Below, in pieces: positions 15,297-24,379 of a stretch of 45,012 nt of DNA. Source of the DNA: Clostridia bacterium. Its GTDB lineage: Bacteria > Bacillota > Clostridia > Christensenellales > CAG-138. Every line of letters begins with the position of its first letter. Positions within the stretch are counted from its first letter, which is position 1. The notes below the pieces were generated by a model that ran no database searches, was not told the DNA's origin, and saw nothing but the letters and a program-made list of their open reading frames with translations. The position numbers and the translations under genes are program-made. The DNA lies in assembly GCA_017435905.1 (NCBI GenBank), contig JAFSEB010000081.1, forward strand, positions 1 to 45,012, in the 5' to 3' direction.

Positions 15297-16714
15297 TCAA
15301 CGGTATGATCGTCGATAAAAGCTACGCCGCGGTCACCGGCCGCAAGGGCGAGATCATCAACCGCGCCATGGGCGTGGATTATTCCAAGTATGAATCCGGC
15401 TCCATCGCTTTCGATTACGAAGGCATGATGAACGACACCGGCTACACCATCGAAGACCATTTCCGCATCCAGCGGGAATACAACGTGGGCAACACCCCCA
15501 TCTTCGAGCTCAAGAACCTGACCGCCCTCGCAAGAAAATGCGCAAAGCCCGGCAAGGGCGCACGCATCTTCGTGAAGGATGAGGCTTCCAACCCCGCCGG
15601 CAGCTTCAAGGAGCGCCGTGCCGCCGCCTCCGTTTACCATGCAAAGAAGATGGGCTACAAGGGCGTCATCGCCGCCACCAGCGGCAACTACGGCGCAGCC
15701 GTTGCCTCCCAGGCAGCCATGCAGGGCCTCAAGTGCATCATCGTGCAGGAATGCTACGACTCCAAGGCCATGGGCCAGCCGGAGATCGTGGAAAAGGCAA
15801 GGAAGTGCGAAGCCCTCGGCGCAGAAGTGCTGCAGCTTTCCGTCGGCCCCGAGCTCTTCTACGAAGTGCTCATGATGCTTGAGGAGACCGGCTACTTCAA
15901 CGCTTCCCTTTACAGCGCCTTCGGCGTTGGCGGCGTTGAGACCCTCGGCTACGAGATCGCAGAACAGTTCATGGCCCGTGAGGGCAAGCACCCCGATGTG
16001 GTGGTCTGCGCCAACGCAGGCGGCGGCAACCTCACCGGCACCGCCCGCGGCCTCAGGAAGGCCGGCTGCAATGCGCAGGTCGTGGCAGCCAGCGTTGACC
16101 TCAAGGGTCTTTCCATGGCCAGCGACGAGCAGTTCAACCGCAAATCCTTCACCACCGCCCACACCGGCTTCGGCGTGCCCTATGCCACCGACCCCGACCA
16201 CAGCGACGTGCCCCGCAGCGCCGCCCGTCCCCTCCGCTACATGGATCGCTACGTGACCGTGAAGCAGGGCGAAGTATTTTACATCACCGAAGCCCTCGCC
16301 ACCCTCGAAGGCATGGAAAAGGGCCCTGCCGGCAACACCAGCCTTGCAGCCGCCTTCGCCCTTGCACAGGAAATGGACGAGGACCAGATCATCGTGGCAC
16401 AGGAGACCGAATACACCGGCGCCGGCAAGCACATCCAGCCCCAGCTGGCATTTGCAAGGAAGAACGGCATCGAGCTTCTCTTCGGCGATCCTTCCGAGGA
16501 GATCCCCGGCAAGAACATCATCTTCCCGGCACATCCCTCCCTGCTCAAGGCAAGGGAATCCGACCTTGACCGCATGCGCACCAGCCTCATTAAGCGGCAG
16601 ATCACCCGTGCGAAGGATGGCGTCATCACCGAAGCGGACATCGCTTACCTGATGGAAGAAACAAGGGCGACCCGTGAGTTCGTTCTTGATGTCATCGAAA
16701 AGGCCAAGGCCTGA
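15293..16714 (+). CDS. ortB: 2-amino-4-oxopentanoate thiolase, PLP-dependent beta subunit
   Basis: This 473-residue protein is a fold-type II PLP enzyme related to threonine synthase. The PLP lysine is Lys106 in NPAGSFKERRAAAS; the phosphate-binding loop TSGNYGAA lies at 129-136 and VCANAGGGNLTGTARG further on. With OrtA it carries out the CoA-dependent thiolytic cleavage that yields alanine and acetyl-CoA, the energy-yielding end of ornithine fermentation. It starts at ATG 15293 within the last codon of ortA. oraS follows after 46 bases. Length and motifs match OrtB of C. sticklandii. Confidence 0.93.
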   Translation: MINGMIVDKSYAAVTGRKGEIINRAMGVDYSKYESGSIAFDYEGMMNDTGYTIEDHFRIQREYNVGNTPIFELKNLTALARKCAKPGKGARIFVKDEASNPAGSFKERRAAASVYHAKKMGYKGVIAATSGNYGAAVASQAAMQGLKCIIVQECYDSKAMGQPEIVEKARKCEALGAEVLQLSVGPELFYEVLMMLEETGYFNASLYSAFGVGGVETLGYEIAEQFMAREGKHPDVVVCANAGGGNLTGTARGLRKAGCNAQVVAASVDLKGLSMASDEQFNRKSFTTAHTGFGVPYATDPDHSDVPRSAARPLRYMDRYVTVKQGEVFYITEALATLEGMEKGPAGNTSLAAAFALAQEMDEDQIIVAQETEYTGAGKHIQPQLAFARKNGIELLFGDPSEEIPGKNIIFPAHPSLLKARESDLDRMRTSLIKRQITRAKDGVITEADIAYLMEETRATREFVLDVIEKAKA

Positions 16715-16760
16715 TCCCCCAAAGCAATATCATGACTTGATTCAGGAGGAATGACCGAAT

Positions 16761-17111
16761 ATGAAACGGGCAGACGATTATCAGGAACGGCGTGCACACC
16801 TTGCCGGCCTTTCCGATGCGGAACTGGAACAGCGCTTCTGGGCACTTGCAGAACAGATCACCGAACCCCTTCTCAAGATGGGTTACGAATACACCTCTCC
16901 TTCCATTGAGCGCAGCGTGCTGCTGCGCATGGGCTTCTCTTCCATCGAAGCGAAGCAGATCGTAAACGGCTGCATCGAGCGGGGTCTTGTGGCCCACGGT
17001 GCCGGCAACGTGGTCTACCGCCTTGCCAAAGCCAAGGGTATGGAGATCCGTGAGGCGGGTCTTGCCCTTTGCGAGGACAAACTTTGGGACGACGCCGCAG
17101 CGCAGTTTTAA
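16761..17111 (+). CDS. oraS: D-ornithine 4,5-aminomutase, small subunit
   Basis: The 116-residue helical protein matches OraS: RADDYQERRAHLAGLSDAEL, then a conserved YTSPSIERSVLLRMGFSSIE and LVAHGAGNVVYRLAKAKG near the C-terminus. It forms the heterotetramer with OraE and shapes the active site for the adenosylcobalamin- and PLP-dependent migration of the omega-amino group of D-ornithine to C4. AGGAGG precedes ATG 16761. oraE begins 12 bases after its stop. Size (about 13 kDa) agrees with the known subunit. Confidence 0.93.
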   Translation: MKRADDYQERRAHLAGLSDAELEQRFWALAEQITEPLLKMGYEYTSPSIERSVLLRMGFSSIEAKQIVNGCIERGLVAHGAGNVVYRLAKAKGMEIREAGLALCEDKLWDDAAAQF

Positions 17112-17123
17112 GGGAGGTACCGT

Positions 17124-19346
17124 ATGAGCGATTACAAACTTGATCCCAACAAGAACATTGACGTTGCCGAGATCCTGAAGGATCTTGAATCCTACCGTCC
17201 CCGCCGCCGCGGCTGGCATTGGCGTGAACCCGTGGAAAACCTTGAAATGGGCCCCTTTACCTATAGGGATTGCACCGCCCCCCTCAAGGACAGCGTGCCG
17301 CTGCCGCCGGCTCACTATTTTGACAACATCGATCCCCAGCCCGCACCCGTCATCACCACGGAGATCGCTTCCGGCCGCTTTGAGGATGACATCCGCCGCA
17401 TGCGCATGGGCGCTCACCACGGCGCAGACCACATCATGGTCATCCGCACCGCCGGTCAGAGCCACTTTGACGGCCTCATCGAGGGCACTCCCCAGGGCAT
17501 GGGCGGCGTTCCCATCACCCGTAAGCAGGTGCGTGCCCAGCGCAAAGCCCTTGACATGATCGAGGACGAAGTGGGCAGGCCCATCAACTACCACAGCTAC
17601 GTCAGCGGCGTGGCAGGCCCGGATATCGCCGTTATGTTCGCCGAGGAAGGCGTGAACGGCGTCCATCAGGACCCCCAGTACAACGTCATTTACCGCAATA
17701 TCAACATGGCCCGCAGCTTTGTTGACGCCTGCGAATCCAAGAAGCTCATCCAGTGGGCAGGCATGGCGCAGATCGACGGCGCCCACAACGCCAACGCCAC
17801 CGCCCGTGAAGCATGGAAGGTCATGCCGGAACTGATGGTACAGCACGGCATCAACGCCATCTTCAGCGCCAAGGTGGGCATCGACAAGAAGAACATCTGC
17901 CTTTCCACCGTACCGCCCACGGCAACCCCCGCCCCCTGCGTGTACATGGACCTTCCCTATGCGGTGGCCCTGCGTGACCTGTTCCACGAGTACCGCATGC
18001 GTGCGCAGATGAACACCAAGTACATCGAATCCTCCACCCGTGAAGCTACCGTGACCCATGTGCTCAACATGCTCATCTCCAAGCTCACCCGTGCGGATAT
18101 CCAGTCCACCATCACCCCCGATGAAGGCCGCAACGTGCCGTGGCACATCTACAACATCGAAGCCTGCGACACCGCAAAGCAGGCCCTTGTGGGTATGGAT
18201 GGCCTGATGGAGATGGTCGAGCTCAAGAAGGACGGCTACCTCCGTGAAAAGGCCCGTGAGCTCAAGGAACGTGCCATCCTCTTCATGGAAGAGATGCTCG
18301 AGCAGGGCGGCTACTTCGCAGCCGTTGAAGCCGGCATGTTCGTGGACAGCGGCATTTATCCCGAGCGCAACGGCGACGGCATCGCCCGCAAGCTTGACGG
18401 CGGCATCGGCGTGGGCACCATCTACAAGCGTGAAGCGGACTACATGGCTCCCGTCACCGCCCACTACGGCTACAACAACATCGCCCAGTACGGCGCCACC
18501 AACCCCTCCGACCTCATCGGCGGCTGCACCCTGGAGTGCCCCGAAAAGATCATCTACATCGATGAGCTGGACGAGGAGGATAACTGCAACGTGCGTATGG
18601 CGGAGGTGAAGGATTTCGCCCAGCCGAACGCCAAGCTGATCCGCCCCGAGATGGAATGGCTGGCAGACGGCACCGTGATGCTCACCATGTTCTTCCCCGT
18701 GGAAAAGCATGTGGCGGAAGCGGCTGCCCTCGAGTGCGCCAAGCGCATGAACCTCACCGACTGCGAGGTCATCTCCAAGGAGATCATGCACGGTGCGGAA
18801 GGTACCCGCATCGAGCTCAAGGGCAAGGTTCCCTTCGCCATTGAGATCGACAAGCTGGTCATTCCGGAGGAGCCGGACGTGATGAGCGATGCGGAGATCC
18901 GTGCGGACATCGAGCGCAGGCCCATGCGTGTTGTCTGCGGTACCGTGGGTGAGGATGAACACTCCGTAGGTCTGCGTGAGATCATCGACATCAAGCACGG
19001 CGGCATCGAAAAATACGGCGTGGAAGTCCACTACCTTGGCACCTCCGTTCCCCCGGAGAAGCTGGTGAACGCCGCCGTTGAAGTCAATGCGGACGCCATC
19101 CTTGCTTCCACCATCATCAGCCATGATGATATCCACTACAAGAACATTGCGAAGATCAACCGCATCGCCACCGAAATGGGCATGCGTGACAAGCTGATCT
19201 TCGTTGCCGGCGGCACGCAGGTGGCTTCTGCCCAGGCCCGTGCCAACGGTGCCGATGAAGGCTTCGGCCGCGGCAGCCGCGGTCACCACGTTGCCACCTT
19301 CCTTGTGAAGAAGCGCCGTGAGATGGAAGCCGAAGGCAAGATCTGA
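17124..19346 (+). CDS. oraE: D-ornithine 4,5-aminomutase, large B12/PLP subunit
   Basis: The 740-residue protein has a PLP-binding TIM-barrel N-terminal part (MGAHHGADHIMVIRTAGQSH, VGRPINYHSYVSGVAGPDIA) and a C-terminal cobalamin-binding Rossmann domain. In the latter, DEHSVG holds His613, the expected cobalt ligand, and Lys624 in IIDIKHGG is the PLP lysine exactly 11 residues later, as His618 and Lys629 are in C. sticklandii OraE. GGTQVASAQARANGADEGFG completes the B12 domain. It converts D-ornithine to (2R,4S)-2,4-diaminopentanoate by a radical mechanism. GGGAGG precedes the ATG. A MutL/GlmL-like gene, possibly a reactivating partner, follows. Confidence 0.95.
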   Translation: MSDYKLDPNKNIDVAEILKDLESYRPRRRGWHWREPVENLEMGPFTYRDCTAPLKDSVPLPPAHYFDNIDPQPAPVITTEIASGRFEDDIRRMRMGAHHGADHIMVIRTAGQSHFDGLIEGTPQGMGGVPITRKQVRAQRKALDMIEDEVGRPINYHSYVSGVAGPDIAVMFAEEGVNGVHQDPQYNVIYRNINMARSFVDACESKKLIQWAGMAQIDGAHNANATAREAWKVMPELMVQHGINAIFSAKVGIDKKNICLSTVPPTATPAPCVYMDLPYAVALRDLFHEYRMRAQMNTKYIESSTREATVTHVLNMLISKLTRADIQSTITPDEGRNVPWHIYNIEACDTAKQALVGMDGLMEMVELKKDGYLREKARELKERAILFMEEMLEQGGYFAAVEAGMFVDSGIYPERNGDGIARKLDGGIGVGTIYKREADYMAPVTAHYGYNNIAQYGATNPSDLIGGCTLECPEKIIYIDELDEEDNCNVRMAEVKDFAQPNAKLIRPEMEWLADGTVMLTMFFPVEKHVAEAAALECAKRMNLTDCEVISKEIMHGAEGTRIELKGKVPFAIEIDKLVIPEEPDVMSDAEIRADIERRPMRVVCGTVGEDEHSVGLREIIDIKHGGIEKYGVEVHYLGTSVPPEKLVNAAVEVNADAILASTIISHDDIHYKNIAKINRIATEMGMRDKLIFVAGGTQVASAQARANGADEGFGRGSRGHHVATFLVKKRREMEAEGKI

Positions 19347-19356
19347 TTTTTCCCAC

Positions 19357-19390
19357 CCCTGCCGCACCTGTTCGGGAAGGTGCGGCAGGG
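19357..19390 (+). other. Long hairpin after oraE without T tract
   Basis: CCCTGCCGCACCT (19357-19369) pairs perfectly with AGGTGCGGCAGGG (19378-19390) over an 8-base loop. No T run follows on either strand, so it is more likely an mRNA 3' stabiliser or processing signal than a full terminator. The remaining 160 bases before the next gene show no other structure that I can support. Confidence 0.5.
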
Positions 19391-19550
19391 CAATAATCGT
19401 CGATATGCGGCGGATGGGAGCCGTTTTCCTGTTTATGTTCTCTCCTCTTTTCACTTTTTTCTCATCCGCCCAATATTGCCGTTTGTTGAACCGGCATATC
19501 CCCTTTCTCTTCGTCTTTTATCCCTGATTGATTTATGAGGTGATCCTTTT

Positions 19551-20915
19551 ATGTATATCGATGTTCTTGTTGCGGAGATCGGCTCCACCACGACGCTGAT
19601 CAACGCTTTTTCCGGCATCAACACCGATGCGCCCCGTTTTGTGGCGCAGGGACAGGCGCCCACCAGCGTGCTTGCAGGCGATGTGCGTGTGGGCCTCAGG
19701 GGCGCCATTGACGATATGTGCCGCAAAAACGGCTGGGATTCCCTCGAATACGGCGAGATGTTCGCCACCAGCAGCGCCGCCGGCGGCCTTCGCATGTGCG
19801 TATGCGGCCTTGTATACGACATGACGGTAAAGGCTGCGGAAGCCGCTGCCCTCGGCGCCGGCGCCATCGTGAAACTGGCCACCGCCGGCAAGCTGACCGA
19901 ATATGACATAATGGATTTGAAGGATGCGGAGCCGAACCTCATCCTGCTTGCGGGCGGCACGGATTACGGCGAGCGTGCCACCGCCCTTTACAATGCGGAG
20001 GTGCTTGCCGCTTCCGGCATCAACGCCCCCGTGATCTACGCCGGCAACGTGCAGAACCAGAAGCATGTGAAGGCCATCTTTGAAAAGGCCGGCATCCCCT
20101 GCACCTGCACGGAAAACGTATACCCGAAGCTCGATATCCTGAACATTGAGCCTGCACGGCGCATTATCCACGATGTGTTTGAAGACCACATCATCAAGGC
20201 CCCGGGCATGGAGCATATCCGTGACATGGTGACGGGCACCATTATGCCCACCCCCGGTGCGGTCATGGAATCCGCCCACCTGTTGAGCGAGCACCTTGGC
20301 GACCTTGTGGTGGTGGATATCGGCGGCGCCACCACGGATGTGCATTCCGTGACCGCCGGCAGTGAGGAGATCGCCTCTATCCAGACCAACCCGGAGCCGG
20401 TGGCAAAGCGCACCGTGGAAGGCGACCTTGGCCTGTATGTCAATGCAAAGAACCTTGTGGCGCTGCTGGGCGAAGCGGCGCTTTCCAAGGAGCTTTCCCT
20501 TGATGTGGCGGCGGTGATGGCAAACTACAAGCCCATCCCCGATACGCAGGAACAGTTCAAACTCACGGAGCGGCTGTGCCTTGAGGCAGGCATCCGTGCC
20601 ATGACACGCCACGCCGGCGCACTCAGGCATATTTATACCCCTTCCGGCAGGAAGACCGTGGCGGAAGGCAAGGACCTGACGGAAGTGAAATACATCGTGG
20701 GCACCGGCGGTGCGCTGACCCGCCTTCCCCACCGGGAAGCGCTTCTCAGGGCCATTGCGGACTGCAACAGCAGCAGGATGATGCTCTACCCCCGTCCCGG
20801 CGAAGCGGAGCTGCTTTTTGATGATGACTACATCATGGCATCCCTCGGCGTTCTGTCAAAGCGCTACCGGGATGCAGCCTTCAAGCTCATGCAGCATTCC
20901 CTTTCCCTCGCATAA
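19551..20915 (+). CDS. MutL/GlmL-family actin-like ATPase, probable aminomutase reactivator
   Basis: The 454-residue protein opens with VLVAEIGSTTTLINAFSG, a phosphate-1 loop of the actin/Hsp70 ATPase fold, and has LVVVDIGGATTDVHSV as the second phosphate loop near residue 260. This is the pattern of the GlmL/MutL family (not the mismatch-repair MutL) encoded beside B12-dependent carbon-skeleton mutases and ornithine aminomutase. Such proteins are thought to release inactivated cobalamin and restore the mutase, here OraSE; this is inferred from context. GAGGTG precedes ATG 19551. In known ornithine clusters an orthologue sits in the same place after oraE. A terminator follows, so the next genes form a separate unit. 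Confidence 0.85.
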   Translation: MYIDVLVAEIGSTTTLINAFSGINTDAPRFVAQGQAPTSVLAGDVRVGLRGAIDDMCRKNGWDSLEYGEMFATSSAAGGLRMCVCGLVYDMTVKAAEAAALGAGAIVKLATAGKLTEYDIMDLKDAEPNLILLAGGTDYGERATALYNAEVLAASGINAPVIYAGNVQNQKHVKAIFEKAGIPCTCTENVYPKLDILNIEPARRIIHDVFEDHIIKAPGMEHIRDMVTGTIMPTPGAVMESAHLLSEHLGDLVVVDIGGATTDVHSVTAGSEEIASIQTNPEPVAKRTVEGDLGLYVNAKNLVALLGEAALSKELSLDVAAVMANYKPIPDTQEQFKLTERLCLEAGIRAMTRHAGALRHIYTPSGRKTVAEGKDLTEVKYIVGTGGALTRLPHREALLRAIADCNSSRMMLYPRPGEAELLFDDDYIMASLGVLSKRYRDAAFKLMQHSLSLA

Positions 20916-20932
20916 AGGTACTTGCCCGTTAT

Positions 20933-20976
20933 GCGCCCGTTCATGCTGTCTATGCATGAAAAAACGGGCGCTTTTT
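20933..20976 (+). terminator. Intrinsic terminator after MutL/GlmL-like gene
   Basis: GCGCCCGTT (20933-20941) pairs with AACGGGCGC (20963-20971), with an inner CATG/CATG pairing in the loop, and TTTTT follows. It ends the ord-to-mutL-like unit. Confidence 0.8.
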
Positions 20977-21078
20977 CATGCAAAATGCTGTTTCTTCAAA
21001 GAAAAATGCATTTTTCTTTGAATTTTTATTCTAAAAATTATGAATTTTTACTTGCAAAATTCGCTCAGGAGGTATATT

Positions 21079-22170
21079 ATGTATCCCAGAATCATTTTTG
21101 ATTTGGCCAAGCTTGAAGAGAACGTTTCCCGTATGGCGGATGCCTGCCACGAACGTGGATTGAGCTGCGGTTTCGTGACAAAGTGCATTTGCGCCGACAA
21201 GCGTGCTGCGGATATGCTGCAGCAGACGGCGGTGGATTTCCTTGCGGATTCCCGCATTGAAAACCTTGCACGCATCGGCGAGGGAAAGCCCCGTTACCTG
21301 CTTCGCATCGCCATGCCCGGCGAGGTGGATGAAGTGATCCGCCATGCGGACATCAGCCAGCAGAGCGAGATCCGCACCGTGCAGCTGCTCGGCAAGGCTG
21401 CAAAGGCGCAGGGCAAGCGGCACAAGGTGGTGCTCATGGTGGATATGGGCGACCTTCGTGAAGGCGTTTTCTTCCAAAACCGTGACGACCTTTTCGCCCT
21501 TGCGGCAGCCGTTCTTGAAGAGGAAGCCCTTGAGCTTTACGGCGTGGGCGTGAACCTTTCCTGCTTCGGCGGCATCCTGCCCGATGAAACGAACCTCGGC
21601 GGCCTTGTGGAGGCGGCGGAGGCCATCCGTGAAAAGTTCGGCGTGCCCCTGCCCTTCGTTTCCGGCGGCAACACCAGCTCCGTGAGCATGCTGCTTGAAG
21701 GGCGCATCCCCAAGGGCATCACCAACCTTCGCATCGGCGAAGGCATCCTGCTTGGCAACGATACCTCCGGCCTCAAGCCCATCCCCCTCTACCACAGGGA
21801 TTGCTTCACCTTGGAAGCGGAGCTTGCGGAGGTCAAGATCAAGCCCTCCAAACCTATCGGCCCCGTGGGCACCAACGCTTTCGGCGAAGTGGTGGAATTC
21901 CCGGACAGGGGCATCATGAAGCGGGGCATCCTTGCCATTGGCCGGCAGGATGTGTTCCCCGATGATCTGACCCCCCGTGACGGGGAGGTGGAGATCCTCG
22001 GCGCCAGCTCCGATCACCTGATCGTGAACCTGACGGATGCAAAACGGGACTACAAGGTGGGCGACATCCTCTCCTTTGACGTGAATTACGGCGCACTGCT
22101 GCGGCTGTGCACCAGCGAATACGTCAAACGCACGTATAAAGCGGTCGATCGATCGGCCGTCAAAGTATAA
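21079..22170 (+). CDS. orr: Ornithine racemase
   Basis: The 363-residue protein belongs to the alanine racemase N-terminal fold-type III family. The PLP lysine lies in GFVTKCICADK, and VSGGNTSSVSMLLEG, NLRIGEGILLG and a LVVLMVDMGDLREGV-like strand are typical of Orr. It interconverts L- and D-ornithine, the entry step for OraSE. I start it at ATG 21079, 6 bases after AGGAGG; earlier ATG 21040 lacks such a site. It follows a terminator and an A+T-rich stretch (20977-21066) that should contain its promoter, and it is paired with ornithine carbamoyltransferase 27 bases downstream, so these two supply D-ornithine from citrulline. Confidence 0.88.
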   Translation: MYPRIIFDLAKLEENVSRMADACHERGLSCGFVTKCICADKRAADMLQQTAVDFLADSRIENLARIGEGKPRYLLRIAMPGEVDEVIRHADISQQSEIRTVQLLGKAAKAQGKRHKVVLMVDMGDLREGVFFQNRDDLFALAAAVLEEEALELYGVGVNLSCFGGILPDETNLGGLVEAAEAIREKFGVPLPFVSGGNTSSVSMLLEGRIPKGITNLRIGEGILLGNDTSGLKPIPLYHRDCFTLEAELAEVKIKPSKPIGPVGTNAFGEVVEFPDRGIMKRGILAIGRQDVFPDDLTPRDGEVEILGASSDHLIVNLTDAKRDYKVGDILSFDVNYGALLRLCTSEYVKRTYKAVDRSAVKV

Positions 22171-22197
22171 ATCTTTTTTGTAAAGGAGAATTTGACC

Positions 22198-23187
22198 ATG
22201 CCTGTTAACCTCAAAGGACGTTCCCTGCTGACCCTCAAGGATTTCACCCCCACCGAGATCCGCTATCTTCTCGACCTTTCCCACGACCTGAAGATCAAGA
22301 AGCGTGCCGGTATCAAGAACAACCTGCTTGAAGGCAAGAATGTCGTTCTCCTTTTTGAAAAAACCTCCACCCGTACCCGCTGCGCATTTGAAGTTGCCTG
22401 CTTTGACGAAGGCGCCAGCGTCACCTTCCTTTCCAACAGCCAGATGGGCAAAAAGGAATCCCTTGAAGACACCGCCAAGGTGCTCGGCCGCTACTATGAC
22501 GGCATCGAATACCGGGGCTACAAGCAGGCGGATGTGGAGACCCTTGCAAAGTGCAGCGGCGTTCCCGTATGGAACGGCCTGACCGATGCAGACCATCCCA
22601 CTCAGGTGCTTGCGGACCTGATGACCATTGAAGAGTATGTGAACAAGCCCCTCAAGAAAGTCAAGATTTGCTTTGTGGGCGATGCACGCAACAACATGGG
22701 CAACAGCCTGCTGATCGGCGCCGCCAAGATGGGCATGACCTTCGTGGGCATTGCCCCCAAGAGCCTGTGGCCCTCCGAAGCGCTGGTAGCGGAAATGCAG
22801 GAAGTCGCCAAGCAGACCGGCGCCACCATCAGCTTCAGCGAAGACACCGCCGATGTGAAGGGTGCGGACGTCATCTATACCGATGTTTGGGTATCCATGG
22901 GCGAGCACAACTTTGCAGAGCGCATCAACCTTCTCAAGCCCTATCAGGTGAATGCCGCCCTGATGCAGGCCACCGAGAACCCGGACTGCATCTTCATGCA
23001 CTGCCTGCCCTCCTTCCACGACCTTGAGACCGAGATCGGCAAGCAGGTACACGATGAGTTCGGCCTTACCGAAATGGAAGTGACCGACGAGGTGTTCCGC
23101 AGCAGCGCATCCGTGGTGTTCGACGAGGCGGAAAACCGCATGCACACCATCAAGGCTGTGATGGTCGCCACCATCGGCAAGCAATAA
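22198..23187 (+). CDS. argF: Ornithine carbamoyltransferase
   Basis: The 329-residue enzyme has all key motifs: carbamoyl phosphate site [12 protein letters not shown] (STRTR at 57-61), HPTQ at 133-136, DVWVSMGE at about 229 and the catalytic HCLP at 268-271. It interconverts ornithine plus carbamoyl phosphate and citrulline plus phosphate. Next to ornithine racemase and the fermentation genes a catabolic role (ArcB-like, citrulline to ornithine) is likely, but arcA and arcC are not in the window and the sequence alone cannot separate ArgF from ArcB. ATG 22198 has AAGGAG 9 bases upstream; a TTG 6 bases earlier is less likely. A terminator follows at 23208. Confidence 0.92.
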   Translation: MPVNLKGRSLLTLKDFTPTEIRYLLDLSHDLKIKKRAGIKNNLLEGKNVVLLFEKTSTRTRCAFEVACFDEGASVTFLSNSQMGKKESLEDTAKVLGRYYDGIEYRGYKQADVETLAKCSGVPVWNGLTDADHPTQVLADLMTIEEYVNKPLKKVKICFVGDARNNMGNSLLIGAAKMGMTFVGIAPKSLWPSEALVAEMQEVAKQTGATISFSEDTADVKGADVIYTDVWVSMGEHNFAERINLLKPYQVNAALMQATENPDCIFMHCLPSFHDLETEIGKQVHDEFGLTEMEVTDEVFRSSASVVFDEAENRMHTIKAVMVATIGKQ

Positions 23188-23207
23188 GAAACAACAGCAG
23201 TTTGCAA

Positions 23208-23241
23208 CAGGCTTTGCCCCTTCTGGCAAAGCCTGTTTTTT
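23208..23241 (+). terminator. Intrinsic terminator after ornithine carbamoyltransferase
   Basis: CAGGCTTTGCC (23208-23218) pairs with GGCAAAGCCTG (23225-23235), and TTTTTT follows. It ends the orr-argF unit. Confidence 0.9.
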
Positions 23242-23271
23242 GTTGGCGCAGCCGTTATATCAATATATACA

Positions 23272-23302
23272 AAAAGAAAGGTTTGCCGCAGGGCAAACCT
23301 TT
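23272..23302 (-). terminator. Intrinsic terminator of the aromatic operon
   Basis: AAAGGTTTGCC (23277-23287) pairs with GGCAAACCTTT (23292-23302) over a GCAG loop, and CTTTTTG follows on the minus strand. It lies 15 bases past the DAHP synthase stop and faces the plus-strand terminator of argF, so the two operons converge. Confidence 0.85.
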
Positions 23303-23317
23303 CCTTATTCTGCGAAT

Positions 23318-24349
23318 TTATACAAGCTCCGCAATATCCAGCACAAGGCGCTCCGTCTTTTCCCAGCCAAGGCACGCATCCGTGATGGAACGGCCGTACA
23401 CGCTGTTGGCGCCGATCTCCTGCCTGCCGTCTTCCAAATAGCTTTCCACCATGAGGCCCTTCACAAGGCTGTGGATATTCTTGCTGTGGCGGAAGGAGTG
23501 GATGACATCCTTGGCGATACGGGCCTGCTCCTGATACTGCTTGGCGCTGTTGGCGTGGTTGGTATCGATGATGACCGCCGGGTTCTGCAGCTTCTTTTCC
23601 CCGTAAAGCTCCGCAAGGTGCACAAGATCCTCATAATGATAGTTGGGGTGGTTGCGTCCCTTGTCGTCCACATAGCCCCGAAGGATGGCATGGCTCAAGG
23701 GGTTGCCCTCGCTCTGCACTTCCCAGCCACGGTAGGTGAAGGTGTGGCTGTGCTGCGCCGCCATGATGGAGTTCATCATCACGCTCAGGTCGCCGCTGGT
23801 GGGGTTCTTCATGCCCACGGGCACGCTGATGCCGGAGGAAACGAGCCTGTGGTGCTGGTTTTCCACGCTCCTTGCGCCGATGGCAACGTAGGCGAGCACA
23901 TCCTGCAGGTAGGCATAGTTTTCCGGGTACAGCATTTCATCCGCACAGGAAAAGCCGGTCTCACGCATCACGCTCAGGTGCAGCTCACGGATGGAAAGAA
24001 GCCCCTTGAGCATATCCTCATGGCGGGAGGGGTCGGGCTGGTGCAGCATGCCCTTGTAGCCATCGCCGGTAGTGCGGGGCTTGTTGGTATAAAGCCTCGG
24101 AATGATGAAGATCTTATCCTGCACCTGATCCTGCAGGGTGCGAAGGCGCTGCATGTAATCGAGCACCGCATCCTTCCTGTCCGCACTGCAGGGGCCGATG
24201 ATGAGCAGGAAGCGGCTGTCCTTGCCGGTGAACACATTTTCAATGACGGTATCCCTTGCCGCCTTGTTGACAGCCATGGCCTCATCGAGGGGCAGCAGCG
24301 TGGAAATGGTATCCGGATTGGGCATTTCCTTGATGAATTTCATCTTCAT
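23318..24349 (-). CDS. aroF: 3-deoxy-7-phosphoheptulonate (DAHP) synthase, class I
   Basis: The 343-residue enzyme is of the AroFGH type. It has RFLLIIGPCSADRKDAVLDY, IIPRLYTNKPRTTGDGYKGM (substrate PEP and metal region), RSVENQHHRLVSSGISVPVG and the metal ligand segment IIDTNHANSAK. It condenses phosphoenolpyruvate and erythrose 4-phosphate, the first step of the shikimate pathway. It is the last gene of the operon, 31 bases after aroA. ATG 24349 is chosen because GGAAG lies about 10 bases upstream. Which aromatic amino acid inhibits it cannot be told here. The Phe leader at the head of the operon suggests phenylalanine controls its synthesis. Confidence 0.93.
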   Translation of the reverse strand: MKMKFIKEMPNPDTISTLLPLDEAMAVNKAARDTVIENVFTGKDSRFLLIIGPCSADRKDAVLDYMQRLRTLQDQVQDKIFIIPRLYTNKPRTTGDGYKGMLHQPDPSRHEDMLKGLLSIRELHLSVMRETGFSCADEMLYPENYAYLQDVLAYVAIGARSVENQHHRLVSSGISVPVGMKNPTSGDLSVMMNSIMAAQHSHTFTYRGWEVQSEGNPLSHAILRGYVDDKGRNHPNYHYEDLVHLAELYGEKKLQNPAVIIDTNHANSAKQYQEQARIAKDVIHSFRHSKNIHSLVKGLMVESYLEDGRQEIGANSVYGRSITDACLGWEKTERLVLDIAELV

Positions 24350-24379
24350 ATGCAAAACTTCCTTTCTGACAGTAACTGT

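Noticed and set aside
23272..23302. GGTTTGCC/GGCAAACC hairpin as another copy of the GTTTGCGC repeat family.
   Set aside because: It has a proper T tract and sits right after the operon end, with no AAGCGGC or outer arms. It is an ordinary terminator.
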